Origin: Cohnella zeiphila
Lineage (GTDB): Bacteria; Bacillota; Bacilli; Paenibacillales; Paenibacillaceae
DNA: 64,000 bases
Assembly: GCF_014212055.1 (NCBI RefSeq)
Contig: NZ_JACJVO010000031.1
Location: forward strand, 186,001-250,000
Direction: 5' to 3'
Shown here: piece by piece, positions 1 through 7,727 of the stretch
Numbering within the stretch: position 1 is the first letter of the stretch
Layout: every line of letters begins with the position of its first letter
The notes under the pieces: generated by a model
Told to the model about the DNA's origin: nothing
Databases searched by the model: none
The model's input: only the letters and a program-made list of their open reading frames with translations
Made by a program: the position numbers and the translations under genes

Positions 1-1
1 G

Positions 2-2191
2 GCGCCCGTGCACCTGCAGGAAGGCCGTTGGCCGCAGAACGACCGGGAAGCGGTGCTGGAGCAGTGGATGCTCTCCCATCTGCCGGGCAAGCCCAAGATC
101 GGCGATGAGGCGAAGCTGAACGGACCGGACGGGAAGCCGGCTTCCTACCGGATTGTCGGCGTGATGATCAACTCCAAGAACAGCCAATTAAACGCCGAGT
201 CGTCGGCTTACACGCTGACGAACGAAGGCGGCATTCCGAGCGGAAACTTCATCGTTCTGGCCGCGTTCAAGCCCGGCGTCGATATCAGCAGCCATCTGAA
301 GGCGTTCAGCGGCATGGGCGAGAAGTTCAAAGCCAACGATCAGATGCTGGCTTATATGGGCGAATCGTCGGACAACAACATTAACAAGGTTTTCGCGATC
401 ATCTTCGGTACGCTCATCGGCTTGGTCGTGCTGTCGACGGCGGCGGTCATCTACAATATTTTTCACATCTCGGTCCTGGAACGGATCCGGCAGTTTGGCT
501 TGCTGCGAACGATCGGGGCGACGCCGGCCCAAATTCGCAGCCTCGTGTTCCGGGAAGCGACCGTGCTCGGGATCATCGGCATTCCGATCGGCCTGCTCGT
601 CGGCTGGGGCGCGCTTTGGCTGGCCATCAAGCTGATGCTGGAGTCCGGCTTCAAGATTTTGCAGATGGAGGATTTCAAGCTCACCGTCCATGCCTGGATT
701 ATCGGCGGCAGCGCGCTGATCGGCCTGCTCTCGGTCTATCTCGCGGCCTGGCTCCCGGCCCGCAAGGCGGCTTCGGTCTCTCCGGTCGAAGCCGTCCGGG
801 GCGCAGGCAGCATCGTGCGCGAATCGTTCCGGCGGGGACGGATTCCGTCCCCGCTGCAGGGCTTCGGCGTCGGCGGCAAGATGGCGGCCAAGAACATCCG
901 GCGCAACCGGAGCAAATTCCGGATCACCACGTTCTCGATCGTCATCAGCGTGTGCCTGTTCACCGTGTTCCATTATTTTACCCAGGAGACGCTCTTCATT
1001 ACGACCGATTCCAACGAGGAGGACCGGATCGCCTTCTCCGTTTATCCGAACCGCGACACATCGGATAAGCCTTTCATGACCCAGGAGCAAATGGACGACC
1101 TGGCATCGACGTCGGGCGTCAGGGGCGTTTACGGAGACTATTGGTCGAACGGCAGCGCCGTTTGGGTTCCGGAGAACAAACTCAACCCGAATTTTTATTC
1201 CGTCTTGAGAAGGACTCCGGCGGAGATGCAGCGCGACGGCGCCAAGTACGTGTTCACGAACGGCATCGTCAATCTCTATGACGACGCCAGGCTGAAGGAT
1301 TCGGCGCCGTACCTGGTTGCCGGGACGGTCGACCCGAAGAAGCTGGCGGCGGACAACGCCGTTCTGATCGTCCAGACGGTCAAGCCGGTCGATCCGAAAG
1401 ACGGCAAGAGAACGCAGTTGGACATGACAAGCTACAAAGTCGGCGACAAGCTGCTGATCGATATGTCGCAAAGCGAGAAGCCCGATTCGTTCCAGGAAGT
1501 GACGGTGGGCGGCATCCTGTCGCAGTCCCCGTTCGGGGAGACGTATTTGAAGGATAATCTGAACATGATGGCGCCGAGACAAGTGTTCGAGCGGCTAAAC
1601 AAGGCAGTGCCCGTGCAGCCGGGGGAAGAAAGTCAGGGACCGCATATGTACGGAATCGATATCGCCATGAAAGACGGGGCCGACAACGGAGCGATCCGCG
1701 CCAAGCTGCAGGCGCTGGTCGATTCGCAGCCGAATATCCGAATTTCGGATATCGCCGCCCAGCAGAAGGAAGAACGCCAGTTCAATCTGCAGATGCAAAT
1801 CTTCGTCTACGGCTTCCTGATCGTCATCGGAGGCATCGGCAGCCTGAACATCATCAACACCGTTCAGACGAACCTGCTGCTGCGCCGCCGCGAGTTCGGC
1901 CTGCTGCAGGCGGTCGGCATGACGGTCCGCCAGCTCCGCCGCATGGCCTCGCTCGAGGGCATCTGGTATGGCGCGCTCGGCAGCTTCTGGGGACTCGTGT
2001 CCGGCTACGTGCTGAGTTACCTGCTCTTCATCGAGCTGTCGGGCCTTCAGGGCATGCCGTTCCGCTTCCCTTGGCCCGGCGTCCTGATCGCCTGCGGAAT
2101 CGCGCTGCTCGTCGGGCTTCTGTCGGTGCAAGGTCCGATGAGCCGCATCTCCAAGGCGAACCTGATCGACTCTTTGCGGGAGGAAGCGTAA
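2..2191 (+). CDS. FtsX-type ABC transporter permease, 5' end outside window
   Basis: Large permease of the MacB/FtsX superfamily; such proteins pair with a separate ATPase to drive conformational work on lipids, peptides or cell-wall enzymes. The frame is open to the left edge with no start of its own, and the first visible residues look like the interior of a MacB-type extracytoplasmic domain, so the gene is cut by the window. Two FtsX modules are visible: residues about 125-265 (three hydrophobic segments ending in a PARKAASVSPVEAVR-type motif) and the C-terminal 130 residues (LLRRREFGLLQAVGM signature). Between them are one membrane segment at about residue 305 and a second large extracytoplasmic domain. 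The partner ATPase is presumably upstream. A terminator follows. Substrate unknown. Confidence 0.9.
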   Translation, partial: APVHLQEGRWPQNDREAVLEQWMLSHLPGKPKIGDEAKLNGPDGKPASYRIVGVMINSKNSQLNAESSAYTLTNEGGIPSGNFIVLAAFKPGVDISSHLKAFSGMGEKFKANDQMLAYMGESSDNNINKVFAIIFGTLIGLVVLSTAAVIYNIFHISVLERIRQFGLLRTIGATPAQIRSLVFREATVLGIIGIPIGLLVGWGALWLAIKLMLESGFKILQMEDFKLTVHAWIIGGSALIGLLSVYLAAWLPARKAASVSPVEAVRGAGSIVRESFRRGRIPSPLQGFGVGGKMAAKNIRRNRSKFRITTFSIVISVCLFTVFHYFTQETLFITTDSNEEDRIAFSVYPNRDTSDKPFMTQEQMDDLASTSGVRGVYGDYWSNGSAVWVPENKLNPNFYSVLRRTPAEMQRDGAKYVFTNGIVNLYDDARLKDSAPYLVAGTVDPKKLAADNAVLIVQTVKPVDPKDGKRTQLDMTSYKVGDKLLIDMSQSEKPDSFQEVTVGGILSQSPFGETYLKDNLNMMAPRQVFERLNKAVPVQPGEESQGPHMYGIDIAMKDGADNGAIRAKLQALVDSQPNIRISDIAAQQKEERQFNLQMQIFVYGFLIVIGGIGSLNIINTVQTNLLLRRREFGLLQAVGMTVRQLRRMASLEGIWYGALGSFWGLVSGYVLSYLLFIELSGLQGMPFRFPWPGVLIACGIALLVGLLSVQGPMSRISKANLIDSLREEA

Positions 2192-2255
2192 GGGCGGTTG
2201 ACAGGCGAAAACGGCATCGTTGATCGTTCGAGGCGCCTTCCCCACCCTTTCGGTT

Positions 2256-2284
2256 AAAAAGCCTGCGAAAACGCAGGCTTTTTC
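2256..2284 (+). terminator. Rho-independent terminator of the FtsX permease gene
   Basis: Stem AAAGCCTGCG / CGCAGGCTTT with a short A-rich loop and a run of T. It is also the most symmetrical copy of the local repeat family, so terminator and repeat are the same sequence here. Confidence 0.8.
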
Positions 2285-2443
2285 TCATAGAATGGGGGGC
2301 TTGCACGAAAACCTGCAAACGTGCAGGCTTTTCCCTGGGTTCGGCCCATTTTCCCGTCTCGGCGCGATTAAAACCTGCATATTTACAGTTATTCTAACGG
2401 TCTACGGCCTCGCTCGGGCCAAAAGATGCACACTTGCAGGTTT
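2256..2443. repeat. Four degenerate 24-base CTGCA-type inverted repeats
   Basis: Units at 2256-2283, 2308-2332, 2370-2393 and 2421-2443 share an AAACCTGCA...TGCAGGTTT-type imperfect palindrome. Start-to-start spacing is 52, 62 and 51 bases. The first two are nearly perfect hairpins; the third and fourth have lost symmetry. Intervening sequences are unrelated to one another. I see no protein partner for them. Confidence 0.65.
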
Positions 2444-2572
2444 GCTTTGGCCGACCCTCTTGGCGATGCGATGCCGCCCCCAGGAACAGGCCCGAGAGCC
2501 ATACCGCGAGTCGACTCCGTCAGCCCCGCAAACGGAAGCGTCATCGTCGTTCAGCCATCGCCCGTCCCGAAC

Positions 2573-2608
2573 GAAGAAACGGCAAGCCCGTAGGCTTGCC
2601 GCTTCTTT
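2573..2608 (-). terminator. Probable terminator of the LacI-family gene
   Basis: Perfect 8-bp stem GGCAAGCC / GGCTTGCC with a 4-base loop, flanked by GAAGAAAC and its partner, starting 5 bases after the regulator stop codon. The T-run on the minus strand is weak (GTTTCTTCG). Confidence 0.65.
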
Positions 2609-2612
2609 CTCG

Positions 2613-3623
2613 TCACGGAGCCGGCGCGCAGGTGCCGCGGGATACCCACTCCGTCGGCAGAATCACTTGCTTCGACGGAATGTCCGCTTCGCGGATCAGG
2701 TCGTCGAGCAGCTCCACCGCCTTGCGACCGATCGACTGCGTATCCTGGCGAATCGTCGTCAGCGCCGGGCGTACGCTGCGCGCCGCTTCGATATCGTCGA
2801 AGCCGACGATGGAGAGGTCGTCCGGCACGGACAAGCCTTCCTCGGCCGCCGCCTCCATCGCCCCGATCGCGCTCATGTCGGAGCAGCAGACGATCGCCGT
2901 CGGCCGTTCCCGCACCGGGAGCGCGAGCAAGCGCTTGGCCGCCTCATACCCGCTCTCCCGCGTGAAATCGCCCGCGATGACGTATTCCTGGCGGAACGGC
3001 AGCCTGAATTCGGCCAGTCCTTCGCGGTAGCCTTCGAAACGGGTCCGGCTCGCATACGAGCCCGGCTGCCCCGCGATAAACGCGATGCGCCGATGGTTCC
3101 ACTCGTGCAGCCGCCGGACCGCCGAGCGAATCGCTTCGACATTGTCCGACGAGATCGTGGCGATATGGCTGCCGCTGATCTCCATGTCGATGAAGACGGC
3201 AGGCAGCCTGGACTCGATCAGTTCGCCGAAATCCATATCCGACTCCTGGAAGCCGAACACGAGCACGCCCTCCACGTTGCGGCTTCGGCAGTGCCGGACG
3301 AAGTTGTATTCCTCGCGCCAGGACACTTGGGACAGGTAGATCAGATCGTAACCCCGCGCCTGCAAGGCCTGGTCGACCCCGCCCAGCAGACTTGCGAAGA
3401 AGGGGTGGGATAATCCTGTCGTCAGGAATACGCCGAGCGTCATCGACCGCTGTCCGACAAGCGAACGGGCCGCCGCGTTCGGGTGGAATTGCATCTCCTT
3501 CGCGATTCGCTGCACCTTCTCGCGTGTGGAGGCGTTTACACTTCTGTAACCGTTTAAAGCCTTGGATACCGTCGCCACCGAAACGCCGGCCGCTTTGGCG
3601 ATATCCCGAATGTTTACCGGCAT
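2613..3623 (-). CDS. LacI-family transcriptional regulator
   Basis: 336-residue LacI/GalR regulator of normal family length. N-terminal helix-turn-helix with the hallmark IRDIAKAAGVSVATVSKALNG at residues 5-25 and hinge region near residue 50, then a periplasmic-binding-protein-like sensor domain (residues about 60-330) expected to bind a sugar or related effector. It is divergent from the secreted stalk-domain gene at 3785 and convergent with the repeat cluster. No sugar gene is adjacent, so the target is not evident. The ATG start directly precedes the HTH and agrees with family N-termini. Confidence 0.92.
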   Translation of the reverse strand: MPVNIRDIAKAAGVSVATVSKALNGYRSVNASTREKVQRIAKEMQFHPNAAARSLVGQRSMTLGVFLTTGLSHPFFASLLGGVDQALQARGYDLIYLSQVSWREEYNFVRHCRSRNVEGVLVFGFQESDMDFGELIESRLPAVFIDMEISGSHIATISSDNVEAIRSAVRRLHEWNHRRIAFIAGQPGSYASRTRFEGYREGLAEFRLPFRQEYVIAGDFTRESGYEAAKRLLALPVRERPTAIVCCSDMSAIGAMEAAAEEGLSVPDDLSIVGFDDIEAARSVRPALTTIRQDTQSIGRKAVELLDDLIREADIPSKQVILPTEWVSRGTCAPAP

Positions 3624-3784
3624 TGTTCGAACCCGCCTTGGTCTACTCTGTTTGGTTTAAAAATACCGCGATTCCTCGCTTTTGGCAACAAAGACCCGAA
3701 AATTCGCTCCGATGCAACTTTCCGCCGAAAGGCGCCGTCTCTTTTGGTAAGAGGTGACTCCAATTCTTTGAAAGAGGTGGCGAC

Positions 3785-4453
3785 ATGAGAAAAAAGTGGA
3801 TTGCGGTTCTAGGTACGGCTATCGCCGTTCTGGCGATCAGCAGCTCGGTCTACGCATCGGGTTCGATCAAGCTCGTCGTGAACGGGCATACGGTGAACTC
3901 GGATACGGCGCCCCGCGTGATCGACGGGCGTACGATGGTTCCGATCCGAACGGCTGCCGAAGCGCTCGGGGCGACCGTGAATTGGCACAGCGATACCCAG
4001 ACGGTAACGATCGACACGAATACCGGCGGGGGAGACCAGGGGCAGCAGCAGGAGATTCAACTGCTTCAGCAAGCGCTTGCGCCGGCGACGGCGGACGAAG
4101 CCGTGCAAACTTGGGCCGAATCGGTGAAAAGCCGCAACGGCGCGGCGCAATATGCGGTTCTGTCCGCCACTCTGCAGGGTGAGACGGTCCAAACCTACAA
4201 GGATCTGAACTGGGTCACGGGCCTATCGAGCCCGTGGGTGGCGAGCTATGACGTTTCCAAGCCCGCCCAAGCGGCGAACGGCAGTTCCGTTTACACCGTG
4301 GTCTTCAAGCTGGCGGACTCGACCGGGGACGCCGGAAGCGGAACGGTGAAGGTGACGGTCTCCGCCAAGGATTCGAAATGGTTCATCGGCGGTTTGCAAA
4401 TGACCGACGGAGCCGACAACCTGGGCGGTATCGTCGTGGTGCCCGGGAAATAA
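3785..4453 (+). CDS. Secreted protein with copper-amine-oxidase N-terminal-like (stalk) domain
   Basis: 222 residues. Signal peptide at 1-25 (KK, hydrophobic core, cleavage near VYASG). Residues about 28-80 match the 'copper amine oxidase N-terminal domain' common in Paenibacillaceae surface proteins (VVNG, DGRTMVPIRTAAEALGA, V.ID), which is a stalk-like module and not an enzyme. After a Gln-rich linker, residues about 95-220 form a compact domain (ADEAVQTWAESVKSRNGAAQYAVLS) that resembles NTF2-like or DUF4878-like folds. RBS AAAGAGGTGG lies 5 bases before the ATG. Single gene with its own terminator. Function unknown. Confidence 0.88.
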   Translation: MRKKWIAVLGTAIAVLAISSSVYASGSIKLVVNGHTVNSDTAPRVIDGRTMVPIRTAAEALGATVNWHSDTQTVTIDTNTGGGDQGQQQEIQLLQQALAPATADEAVQTWAESVKSRNGAAQYAVLSATLQGETVQTYKDLNWVTGLSSPWVASYDVSKPAQAANGSSVYTVVFKLADSTGDAGSGTVKVTVSAKDSKWFIGGLQMTDGADNLGGIVVVPGK

Positions 4454-4473
4454 GCAAGCGAGTAGGCGCATGG

Positions 4474-4513
4474 AAAAAGGCCGCAGACCCGTTCCTTACG
4501 GGCTGCGGCCTTA
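4474..4513 (+). terminator. Terminator of the stalk-domain protein gene
   Basis: Long GC-rich stem (GGCCGCAG / CTGCGGCC plus CCCG / CGGG) preceded by A5 and followed by TTATT. The A-run and T-run suggest it could serve both strands, that is also the end of the tRNA-Arg transcript. Confidence 0.75.
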
Positions 4514-4542
4514 TTGCGTATGTAGGAACGCTTGTCATAAAC

Positions 4543-4618
4543 TGGCGGCCCCGAGATGAATCGAACATCCGACACCACGTTTAGGAAACGTGTGCTCTAT
4601 CCGCTGAGCTACGGGGCC
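4543..4618 (-). tRNA. tRNA-Arg (anticodon CCT)
   Basis: Complete cloverleaf on the minus strand: acceptor GGCCCCG / CGGGGCC, D arm GCTC..GAGC, anticodon stem CACGT / ACGTG around loop TTCCTAA (anticodon CCT, reads AGG), T arm GGATG-TTCGATT-CATCT, encoded CCA end. 76 nt. Confidence 0.96.
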
Positions 4619-4753
4619 ACGGCAAAAATCATTATATCATAAGTCTTACCAAGAGCCAAAAGGAATTGCTCGGATCTCCGAAAGCCGCCGGCCGCCCGAA
4701 TCAAAACCAGCGCCCCGAAAGCGAGGCGCTGGCGAGGATCGGGAAACGCATCC

Positions 4754-5167
4754 TTATTCGTTGATGTAATTGAATTGCCAGCCGATTCCGAATTTGTCCG
4801 TCACCATGCCGTAGCATTTGCTCCAAAACGTCTCCTGCAGCTCCATGGTAATGCTGCCGCCTTCCTTCAGCTTATGGAACGCCTCGCGCACTGCGGCCTC
4901 GCTCTTGCTGGAGAAGGAGAGAGAGATGTTGTTCCCTTGCTGGAAAGGCATCCCCGGGAATACGTCCGAGAACATCAAGTCGCTGCCTTCGATCGTCAGT
5001 CTCGCATGCATGACCAAATTCTCGGAGCCGGGCGGCAACGGATTCGCCGGATCCGCCGGCATCGAGCCGAACGTCATAATGTCGGCTTCCACCCCGAAAA
5101 CCTCGGCATAGAACTCGACGACCTCGCGCGTGTTGCCGTTGAAGTTCAAATAGGCATTAAGCGGCAC
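4754..5167 (-). CDS. VOC/PhnB-like (glyoxalase-fold) protein
   Basis: 137 residues of the PhnB/3-demethylubiquinone-9 3-methyltransferase-like VOC family: LNAYLNFNGN at the start, AEVFGVE, a long central sheet, and the C-terminal signature MVTDKFGIGWQFNY. Such proteins form homodimers; biochemical roles in Firmicutes are mostly unknown. The open frame extends 44 codons further upstream, but the RBS AAGGAG lies 8 bases before a GTG at 5167, which gives the standard family length. Monocistronic. A second member lies at 14987-15379. Confidence 0.88.
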   Translation of the reverse strand: MPLNAYLNFNGNTREVVEFYAEVFGVEADIMTFGSMPADPANPLPPGSENLVMHARLTIEGSDLMFSDVFPGMPFQQGNNISLSFSSKSEAAVREAFHKLKEGGSITMELQETFWSKCYGMVTDKFGIGWQFNYINE

Positions 5168-5368
5168 TTTATCCACTCCTTGGACAAGTTTGACGAACAA
5201 ACAAATTTTAGCATGACCACTCGCCAAAAGCAAACGCATGTTCTTAAAATGAGCTTCAAGTCGGAGACTTTGTTCCCCTTTTGTTCTGTACGAAGGCATT
5301 CGGTCATGTTATATTCTAAGCAATTAATCATCGGACTGCTTCATCGCCCGAATTCCGGGAGGTCGAGG

Positions 5369-5863
5369 ATGGACATAGGGAGATTCACGGATTCCAAAAC
5401 AGGGAAGGAGATCGCGAAGCTTCTAAAGGATAAAGACCGCAGGCTGCTGGTTCTGTGGGCCGCGGAATGCGCCGAGCGAGTGCTGCCATGCTTCGAGAAG
5501 CAGTATCCGGGCGACGGGCGCCCCCGTCAAGCGATCGAAGCCGGACGCGCCTGGGTGCGCGGCGTCGTTCCGATGGGCGAAGCCCGCAAAGCCGCGTTCG
5601 CCGCCCACACCGCCGCTCGCGACGCCGGTCATGCCGCTGCCGGCGCCGCCGCCCGCGCGGCCGGTCACGCCGCGGCTGCCGCTCACGTGGCCGGGCATGC
5701 GGCACACGCCGCCACCTACGCGGCCAAATCCGCCGCGTTCGCCGCCGAACCGGCCGAGGCCGCCAAGCGGACCGAGGCGGAGCGCCGCTGGCAGCGGCAG
5801 AGACTCATGGAATTGAAAATCGTTTCGGAGAGCGCTCCAAAAACGAATAGACTGAAAATTTAG
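5369..5863 (+). CDS. Imm5-like putative immunity protein
   Basis: 164 residues. The N-terminal 90 residues are mixed charged and helical (RRLLVLWAAECAERVLPCFE), followed by an Ala/His-rich helical array (repeated A-G-H-A-A units, residues about 75-135) and a basic C-terminal tail. This layout matches the family usually annotated as 'putative immunity protein' (Imm5-like), tied by comparative genomics to polymorphic toxins. RBS GGGAGG precedes the ATG; longer in-frame extensions lack an RBS. No toxin gene is adjacent, so it appears as an orphan immunity gene. Confidence 0.75.
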   Translation: MDIGRFTDSKTGKEIAKLLKDKDRRLLVLWAAECAERVLPCFEKQYPGDGRPRQAIEAGRAWVRGVVPMGEARKAAFAAHTAARDAGHAAAGAAARAAGHAAAAAHVAGHAAHAATYAAKSAAFAAEPAEAAKRTEAERRWQRQRLMELKIVSESAPKTNRLKI

Positions 5864-5890
5864 TCAAAGTTTCGATCGGGAGGCCTGCGG

Positions 5891-6475
5891 ATGAAGATCG
5901 GATTCGTGCTGTTTGACGGTCTCACGTTTTTGGATTTCGTCGGGTTTTACGATGTGATCAACCGGTTGAATTTGTTCGAGGATACGAAGGGGACGACGTG
6001 GGAGCTGTGCGGGCCGGCTCCCGAAGTTACCGACGAGAGGGGCCTGACCGTCAAGGTAGACAAGATCAAGCCGGATCTGTCCGCCTATGACCTGATCTTC
6101 GTTCCGGGAGGAATGGGGACGCGCCGGCTCCGCTACGACGAGGAGTTCGTCGCGTGGCTCCGCCAAGCCGCTTCCGCCCGCTACCTCGTCTCGGTCTGCA
6201 CGGGTTCCCTGCTGCTCGGCGCCGCCGGTTTCCTGCACGGCAAAAAGGCGACGACCCATCCGAACGTTTACGACTTGCTGGAGCCTTATTGCGAAGAAGT
6301 CGTTCGCTCCCGGATCGTGAGGGACGGAGACTTGATTACCGCCGGAGGCGTATCCGCCTCGATCGACCTCGGATTGTACGTGATCGGGATGCTGGCCGGT
6401 CAGGAAGCGGCCGCAACCGTCCAGAAACAAATCGACTATCCTTATGAGGCGCAGGGAATCGCCGAGATCGGATAA
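5891..6475 (+). CDS. DJ-1/PfpI family protein
   Basis: 194 residues, class I glutamine-amidotransferase-like fold. Visible: KIGFVLFDGLTFLDFVG at the start, VPGG at about residue 74, and the nucleophile elbow SVCTGS at about residue 100 with the Cys typical of the isonitrile-hydratase/AraC-N-terminal branch; HPNVYDLLE contains the family His. Members are cysteine hydrolases or stress proteins. RBS GGGAGG before the ATG. It follows the immunity-like gene by 27 bases, so the two may be cotranscribed, and is convergent with the TetR gene. Confidence 0.88.
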   Translation: MKIGFVLFDGLTFLDFVGFYDVINRLNLFEDTKGTTWELCGPAPEVTDERGLTVKVDKIKPDLSAYDLIFVPGGMGTRRLRYDEEFVAWLRQAASARYLVSVCTGSLLLGAAGFLHGKKATTHPNVYDLLEPYCEEVVRSRIVRDGDLITAGGVSASIDLGLYVIGMLAGQEAAATVQKQIDYPYEAQGIAEIG

Positions 6476-6489
6476 TCGGGCGATATCGC

Positions 6490-7053
6490 TCACGCCCTTG
6501 CGGTTCCGGCACGCAGCCCGTCGCAGACGACGGTCATCATCTTCCTCCACGCGTCCCCCCCGGCGTCCTGACGCTTAACGAGCAGAACGCCGGAGAGCAG
6601 CGCCAGCACGTCGGCGACGCCGACGTCGCTCCGCACCGCTCCGGCACGCTGCGCGCGGGACAGCAGCTCGCCGATCGCGTCGTATAGCTCCTGCTGGGCA
6701 TTCTCGTCGCAAGGGACGTCGGCGCCGGCTTTCGCGATCCCGTCCGCCAGCGCCTTATTCATGAGGGAAGCCTCGACGATATGGGTCGCGAACCCGAAGA
6801 ACGCCTCTCCCGGCTTTTCATGATCGAACAACGATCTCGCTTTCTCGATCAGCCGCCGCTTATGGCCCGAGACGACGGCCTCGAACAAAGCTTCCTTCGT
6901 CGGAAAATGGCGGTACACCGTTCCGACCCCCACGCCGGCCCGGCTGGCGATCTCGTCGATCTGCACCGCAAGCCCCTCGCTCGCGAACGCCTCGCCCGCG
7001 ACTTCGAGCAGCCGTTCCCGGTTCCGCCTTGCGTCCGCACGCAGCTTGGTCAT
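6490..7053 (-). CDS. TetR-family transcriptional regulator
   Basis: 187 residues. TetR HTH at residues 8-58 (IDEIASRAGVGVGTVYRHFPTKEALFEAV), then a helical ligand-binding domain with a C-terminal region of the TetR_C type. It lies 62 bases downstream of the NTF2-like gene on the same strand and probably shares its promoter, which carries two palindromes positioned to repress transcription; autoregulation is therefore likely (inference). Confidence 0.9.
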   Translation of the reverse strand: MTKLRADARRNRERLLEVAGEAFASEGLAVQIDEIASRAGVGVGTVYRHFPTKEALFEAVVSGHKRRLIEKARSLFDHEKPGEAFFGFATHIVEASLMNKALADGIAKAGADVPCDENAQQELYDAIGELLSRAQRAGAVRSDVGVADVLALLSGVLLVKRQDAGGDAWRKMMTVVCDGLRAGTARA

Positions 7054-7115
7054 CGCTTCCGCACGCTCCTTTTCCTAGATTGTATGGGAAAAGGACATGC
7101 GCTGACAAGCGCCGG

Positions 7116-7589
7116 TCAGTCCGGCCGGCCGTCGCCCGATAGCCGCTCGACAAGCCGCGGCAGCATCCCCAGCGTCTCCGCGATCGCCAGCGGATTCGTA
7201 TAAGCCCGCATGGATACGATCCGCCCTTCCCGAACCCGCATGATCAGGAGATCCGAGAAACGGAACTCGCGATTCGTCTCGATCAGCCTGCCGCTCATGT
7301 TGTACTCGGCAATCAAGACCTCCGGGTCGAGCGTCTCGTGAACGACCACCGAATCGAACCCGTCAATCTTCATCGGGAACATCTGATGCGCCGCCTTCAG
7401 CCGCGCCCGAATCTGCTCGCGGCCCGTCATCCGGCCGCTGTCGCCCGGAGAGGCGAACACGCTTTCCGACACCGCGTCCTCCGCGTGCAAATCCGCATAG
7501 GCGTCCATATCCCTCGTTTGCAAATACCGAAACACCCGATCCAGAACCTCGCGCGGACTTCCGACAGGGTAAGATGATGGCTCGGACAA
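7116..7589 (-). CDS. SnoaL/NTF2-like small protein
   Basis: About 157 residues of the SnoaL-like/NTF2-like cone-barrel fold: SPREVLDRVFRYLQTRDMDAYADLHAEDAVSE is the typical helix-plus-loop start and GRIVSMRAYTNPLAIAE the typical final strands. Family members are isomerases, cyclases or ligand carriers; the substrate is unknown. Start is uncertain: AAGGAG (7601-7606) is followed by TTG at 7589 after 11 bases; ATG at 7613 has no RBS and lies upstream of it. First gene of a probable two-gene unit with the TetR regulator, transcribed from a near-consensus promoter. Confidence 0.82.
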   Translation of the reverse strand: MSEPSSYPVGSPREVLDRVFRYLQTRDMDAYADLHAEDAVSESVFASPGDSGRMTGREQIRARLKAAHQMFPMKIDGFDSVVVHETLDPEVLIAEYNMSGRLIETNREFRFSDLLIMRVREGRIVSMRAYTNPLAIAETLGMLPRLVERLSGDGRPD

Positions 7590-7617
7590 CAGAATCACTT
7601 CTCCTTTTCGCATATAA

Positions 7618-7670
7618 TCGGAACCACGGTTCCGTTTATCATTATACGGAGTTATGGTTCCGTTTGTCAA
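7618..7670 (-). promoter_or_regulatory. Consensus promoter with two TetR-type operators
   Basis: On the minus strand TTGACA (7665-7670) and TATAAT (7641-7646) are separated by 18 bases. An 18-base imperfect palindrome (7646-7663, ACGGA...TCCGT) fills the spacer, and a near-perfect one (7618-7635, CGGAACC...GGTTCCG) covers the start-site region. Their centres are 28 bases apart. The obvious candidate repressor is the TetR protein encoded downstream. Confidence 0.82.
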
Positions 7671-7674
7671 AACA

Positions 7675-7714
7675 GAAAAGCCGGCTTGCGGAACATACGT
7701 CCCGGGCCGGCTTG
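7675..7714 (-). terminator. Terminator of the amidotransferase-like gene
   Basis: Stem AAGCCGGC / GCCGGCTT with a long loop, 14 bases past the stop codon of the gene at 7728-8423. Confidence 0.55.
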
Positions 7715-7727
7715 CATGTCGTATGGA

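Larger units (their letters stand above)
2192..2612. other. 421-base intergenic stretch with short repeats and terminators
   Basis: No credible gene on either strand. It holds the terminator of the permease gene, four diverged copies of a CTGCA-type inverted repeat (see separate entry), then about 130 bases without visible structure, and finally the terminator hairpin of the convergent LacI gene. Confidence 0.6.

Noticed and set aside
188..1582. A 464-codon minus-strand frame opposite the FtsX gene.
   Set aside because: Antisense of a conserved permease with biased composition and no family similarity.
2256..2443. The CTGCA repeats as a CRISPR array.
   Set aside because: Units are strongly diverged from each other, spacers differ in length, only four copies are present and no cas gene is in the window.
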